NCBI GenBank assembly: GCA_037903475.1
Contig: JBAJFG010000280.1
Location: forward strand, 372,001-436,000
Direction of reading: 5' to 3'
DNA: 64,000 bases
From: Ancylostoma caninum
Taxonomy: Eukaryota > Nematoda > Chromadorea > Rhabditida > Ancylostomatidae
The translations under genes were made by a program, and so were the position numbers. The stretch's first letter is position 1, and each line of letters starts with the position of its first letter. The notes below the pieces were generated by a model. That model had not been told where the DNA came from and made no database searches. It saw nothing but the letters and a program-made list of their open reading frames with translations. Shown here piece by piece: positions 61,001 to 64,000 of the stretch.

Positions 61001-63191
61001 AGTACGCATAAAAACCCTAAAACTAACCTGAGAAAATGAACGTAACCCGAACGGGGTTTACGTGGAGCATGAGGATCTTCAACCTTTGTCCACGTTCGAC
61101 CAGTCGCGCTTGGTTTCTGTAACTTTACTCGCAAACGATCCGGATGCGAATGTTATTTGAATGGGAATTTATCAAAAACCGAATAGAACAAGAAATTTTG
61201 TCAGCGAAAATGGTGAAGATGTGAGCAGAAAGTGAAAGTTTGTGGTAAGCAACGATAAAAATGAAGACAGCCAGAAAGAAATTGACCAAACCTTGTCTCG
61301 CTTGGCTTTGTAGCGCCTCCTCTTCGACCGTTCACTGTAGAGAGAAGCTTGGCTTTCGAATGACCCGTCCAGTTCAGTTTTCACCTCCGCGGCCATACTC
61401 GAGCCTTCTTCCTACAAAATGAAACGAATCAACAGCAGTTACGGTTCAACATTGGGGCTATCACTAGCTATACTCGTGAATGATAATTAAATCACGAAAA
61501 AAAAAAAACTATTGCATCTAGAATTAATGGTCTCTGTGGAAAGCTGTTCGACAGTGGGAGGATTCTTTGAGTAAATTTAATTATTTATCATTTACTCATC
61601 TTTTTGTCCATTTATTCATTTATTTCATGCACTCGCAGCTGCACCAAAGAATGGAGACGAGAAGACTAACATGGAAATAGGAAAACACGCAAAGTTAACT
61701 GCGATCTGTTACCAATAAACATTTTTCTTGCTAGGAGACGATTTTGCTTTAAAAATCCTGATTTGCCAAATCTGTGCTCATTTGTAGTGCCTACTTTACT
61801 TGGTTTCATAGAAACATGATTCAATTCTAAATCTAGTTGGTACTACAAATTGATAAATTGGCCAGTGAAGTAAAAAGGTGTAATTTTGAAGCAACAACAG
61901 TATAATATGTATCGTACAGAAGCACTGAAAGCATATCTCCCACAGCGTTGTATTGCAAAACTGATAAGATACAGATATGTGAACCCCATTAGATTTCCCA
62001 CTTTAAAAATAAAAAAAAAACCGCAACACATGGTATAAGAGCTCAAAAGAACCAGAAGCACATGAAATGGCATCAATACCAAAGTTTAAAAACAATTATG
62101 ATACAACGAAGTGAAGCATTAAGAACTAGAGAATTAAATAGGAAGGAAACCAAGATAAAATAAAAATCATGGAATTTCTACGGTCGGAGCGGACGAAAGA
62201 AGACTTGAAAGCATTTTTTAAAGACATGTGCAAATGAATGTACGCGAAGTATAATGTTGTTTACAATAATACATGTTTTCCACCTAATCAGCTGTGCACT
62301 GTAAGTACTGACGGTTTATTGATTTTGTTGGCAGCAGGAGATGTTATTACTGCTCGGAACAAAAACACAAGGATCTGCCCTCAATTAATAATTTTTGATA
62401 TTTTTCAGGCGAAAGAAAATCAGAGAATGTAGCGTCTCAAAATCGACCAGGTCGAAAATTTTAATTTTCATTGGTTAAAAAAATTCAAGCTACCCAATTC
62501 CAGTTGGAAATTCTGGCGTGGTGATACAATTTTTGTAAAAATTTGTTGATAAAATGTTTTCTATTCTCTCATCTTAACGATTTTTACGTTTCTGCCCCAG
62601 TTAAACCTTTTCAAAAAGAAGATGGAACCTCCAGCTCAAGCTGAAAGTAGGTGGTCCAGATTTCTCTTCATTTAGAAACCAGTTGCTTGAAAAATTTTGA
62701 AATAGGATTGATTTTCCTTCTCAAGTAAACAACTGACTCATCCCTACACTTCAATTGTTCCCACGATTCAAATGCTGCCAAAAATATGGTATTGGAGTGG
62801 AGAAGAGGAATAAGCGCTGCTTTTTCCTTCACAGTCATTTTATCATTTTTTCATGGGACGTTTTTTGACAGTTAGCTTCAAATATAATGAGCAACTAGTT
62901 CATTTGTGTTTCTGTTCTGCGATGTAAGCAAGTTTTATTTTAATTTATGCATTTTTTTTAAATTTGCTAAATTTTGACAAATTTGCAGTAGAAATCACGC
63001 TTGTTTCCTCTCTATATTTTTTTGCGGAAAAAATTATTGCAAGCAATGAAAGACGGGAATAAATGTAGAGAAATTCCTGTAATGCACTTTTGAAAAGATT
63101 TTGCGGGAGTCACCCGGCGCCTGATTCTCACCTTCGCGGGTGGCTGGCTGACCTCGGTCGGGCTCGCTTCCGTCTCGGCGCCGGCGCTCAT
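58021..63191 (-). CDS. hmg-20: HMG-box protein of the HMG20A/HMG20B (BRAF35) type
   Basis: Nuclear DNA-binding protein. Vertebrate members join LSD1-CoREST histone demethylase complexes. Ten exons join in phase on the minus strand: 63132-63191, 61292-61411, 61028-61116, 60837-60942, 60680-60770, 59610-59770, 59456-59543, 59270-59398, 59121-59204 and 58021-58154. The product is 353 residues, as in human HMG20A (347). A short acidic N-terminus and a basic KRRRYKAKRDK stretch precede the HMG box (about 78-146), which contains APRKPRSGYVHFL, LAAEWQGLTDEERKPFLDLA and YEVELKAY. A Lys/Arg-rich linker (RLRKQRRK) follows, then a coiled coil at about 240-281 (REAQLRSIRREIGVAEAEKE). The conserved tail has QTPEETVAFLTKLANGD. 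The exon 4 acceptor is a less usual TTTTTTTAAG. The start ATG lies one base after a CTTCCAG acceptor, probably a trans-splice site. Confidence 0.92.
58341..58572. mobile_element. About 230-bp MITE in the last HMG20 intron
   Basis: Arms of about 45 bp: TTCATGCTTGCGGCGCGTTA then AAGTTTACGCGCC on the left, and GGCGCGTAAACTTTGACGCG then CCACAAGCATGAA on the right. Similarity extends outward to AAAGTTATT/AACAACTTT. The GC-rich interior lacks coding potential. Ends are approximate. Confidence 0.75.
60195..60345 (+). repeat. Dispersed repeat, copy in HMG20 intron 5
   Basis: Matches 48425-48560 in order: ATCTGCATTTCTCG, CCTCTCTGAATAC, TTTCTCGCGTTCTC, ATCTTCACAACTATATTCCT and CGGTGA. It ends with GACAAGTTGC words related to the GACAACTTG repeat. 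Confidence 0.7.
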
Positions 63192-64000
63192 GCTGGAAGG
63201 TCAGATACTTGAGTAGTGAGGAGGATTTTATGGGGTTGGGAGGGAAATGGAAAGAAATATGAGATTAAAGAAGAAAGAATGAAATAAGAAACTGCGAAGC
63301 TTCGAGCGATTTGTCAGCTCTTTTCGTTGGGATCAGCGCGAGTCAGAGCAGGAGCTTGAGCTTGTCGTTTTCATTACAGCCTAATCAGGTGACCTCAATG
63401 ACCTCAATGCATCACACTGGCCAATGCAATCCATCAGCTCTTTAATTATTATTTATTGCATGACGGTGTTGTGTTTTGACAACAAACAATTATGACAAGT
63501 ATTTCGAAAAATCACTCGAATTTACGTTACATCCGAAGCTGTGGCAAATGCAAAAAAACTGTAAGTAGAAACACAAAAAAAAAGAATAATATAAATGCTG
63601 GATTAGGGTGGATGACAAAAAGTAGAATAGAAAACTAATAAGGACTAAGAGTGCTCTTCAGTGGAGTCTTGAAGCTTGTCAGATTAACAGGAAGGGTTGG
63701 TGTGGTTTCCACTCAGTTTGAGATAATATGAAGTAATTCTAACTGTGAAGACATGAGCTTAAACCTCTCCAAACATAGAAAAGACAATAAAGGGCAGCAG
63801 GGAAACATCATCTACTCAGTTCTAGGCGGAGGATTTATATTGACTTATGTCTTCAGCTATAAATAACTCGGCAGAACTACTGCATAGCCGTTAATCTCCT
63901 AGGCTTCCCGACAAAGCGAGCAGCGACCCAGCTCCGGAACTCATTCCAAAGCGGCATCCTCGAGCTGGATTGCAAGTGGACAGATGTCAAAGAATCAGAG
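63192..64000. other. Upstream region of HMG20
   Basis: About 800 bp beyond the HMG20 start codon. On the minus strand CTTCCAG ends one base before the ATG. Near 63390-63410 a GACCTCAATGACCTCAATGC tandem resembles the end of the ATGCATCA-type repeat. No exon of a further gene was recognised up to the window edge. Confidence 0.5.

Noticed and set aside
1..64000. CRISPR arrays, bacterial operons, viral genes or a novel defence system
   Set aside because: No regularly spaced direct repeats, no prokaryotic gene layout and no viral domain. The window is ordinary nematode nuclear DNA with many small transposon remnants.

Overview
The window looks like nuclear DNA of a rhabditine (clade V) nematode, most likely a strongylid such as a hookworm. 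Protein-level resemblance to Caenorhabditis genes is high. Introns are many, and several begin with GTTNG-type donors. Splice acceptors sit a few bases upstream of start codons, as expected for spliced-leader trans-splicing. Non-coding DNA is full of short inverted-repeat elements (MITEs). No bacterial, viral, tRNA, rRNA or CRISPR feature was found.

Six genes could be assembled exon by exon, with every splice phase checked. At the left edge a Cys-loop ligand-gated anion channel subunit runs on the minus strand (about 1-6215) and leaves the window inside M3. From about 6.2 to 31.9 kb no complete gene is recognisable. This stretch holds dispersed repeats, a near-copy of the SL1 spliced leader at 22878, and one orphan minus-strand terminal exon at 26797-26918.

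The right half is gene-rich. Four plus-strand genes follow one another: a tubulin polymerization-promoting protein (TPPP, 31909-40206), ribosomal protein eL13 (rpl-13, 44555-46475), the ESCRT-III protein CHMP1/DID-2 (49435-51423) and electron transfer flavoprotein beta (ETFB, 53276-57607). A minus-strand HMG20-type HMG-box protein (58021-63191) converges on ETFB.

The genes do not form one pathway. From memory of C. elegans cosmid names, tppp-1 and rpl-13 are neighbours (C32E8), and so are did-2 and ETFB (F23C8), so the order seems to join two small conserved blocks. Gaps of 1.9-4.3 kb between them argue against a classical operon. ETFB and HMG20 are 413 bp apart and may share a palindromic poly(A) signal.

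The repeats are the other main content. Two non-autonomous elements have perfect 8-bp target duplications (hAT-like). Others have TA ends (Tc1/mariner-like). One hAT-like element is nested inside an older repeat. Several dispersed families recur in introns and intergenic DNA.
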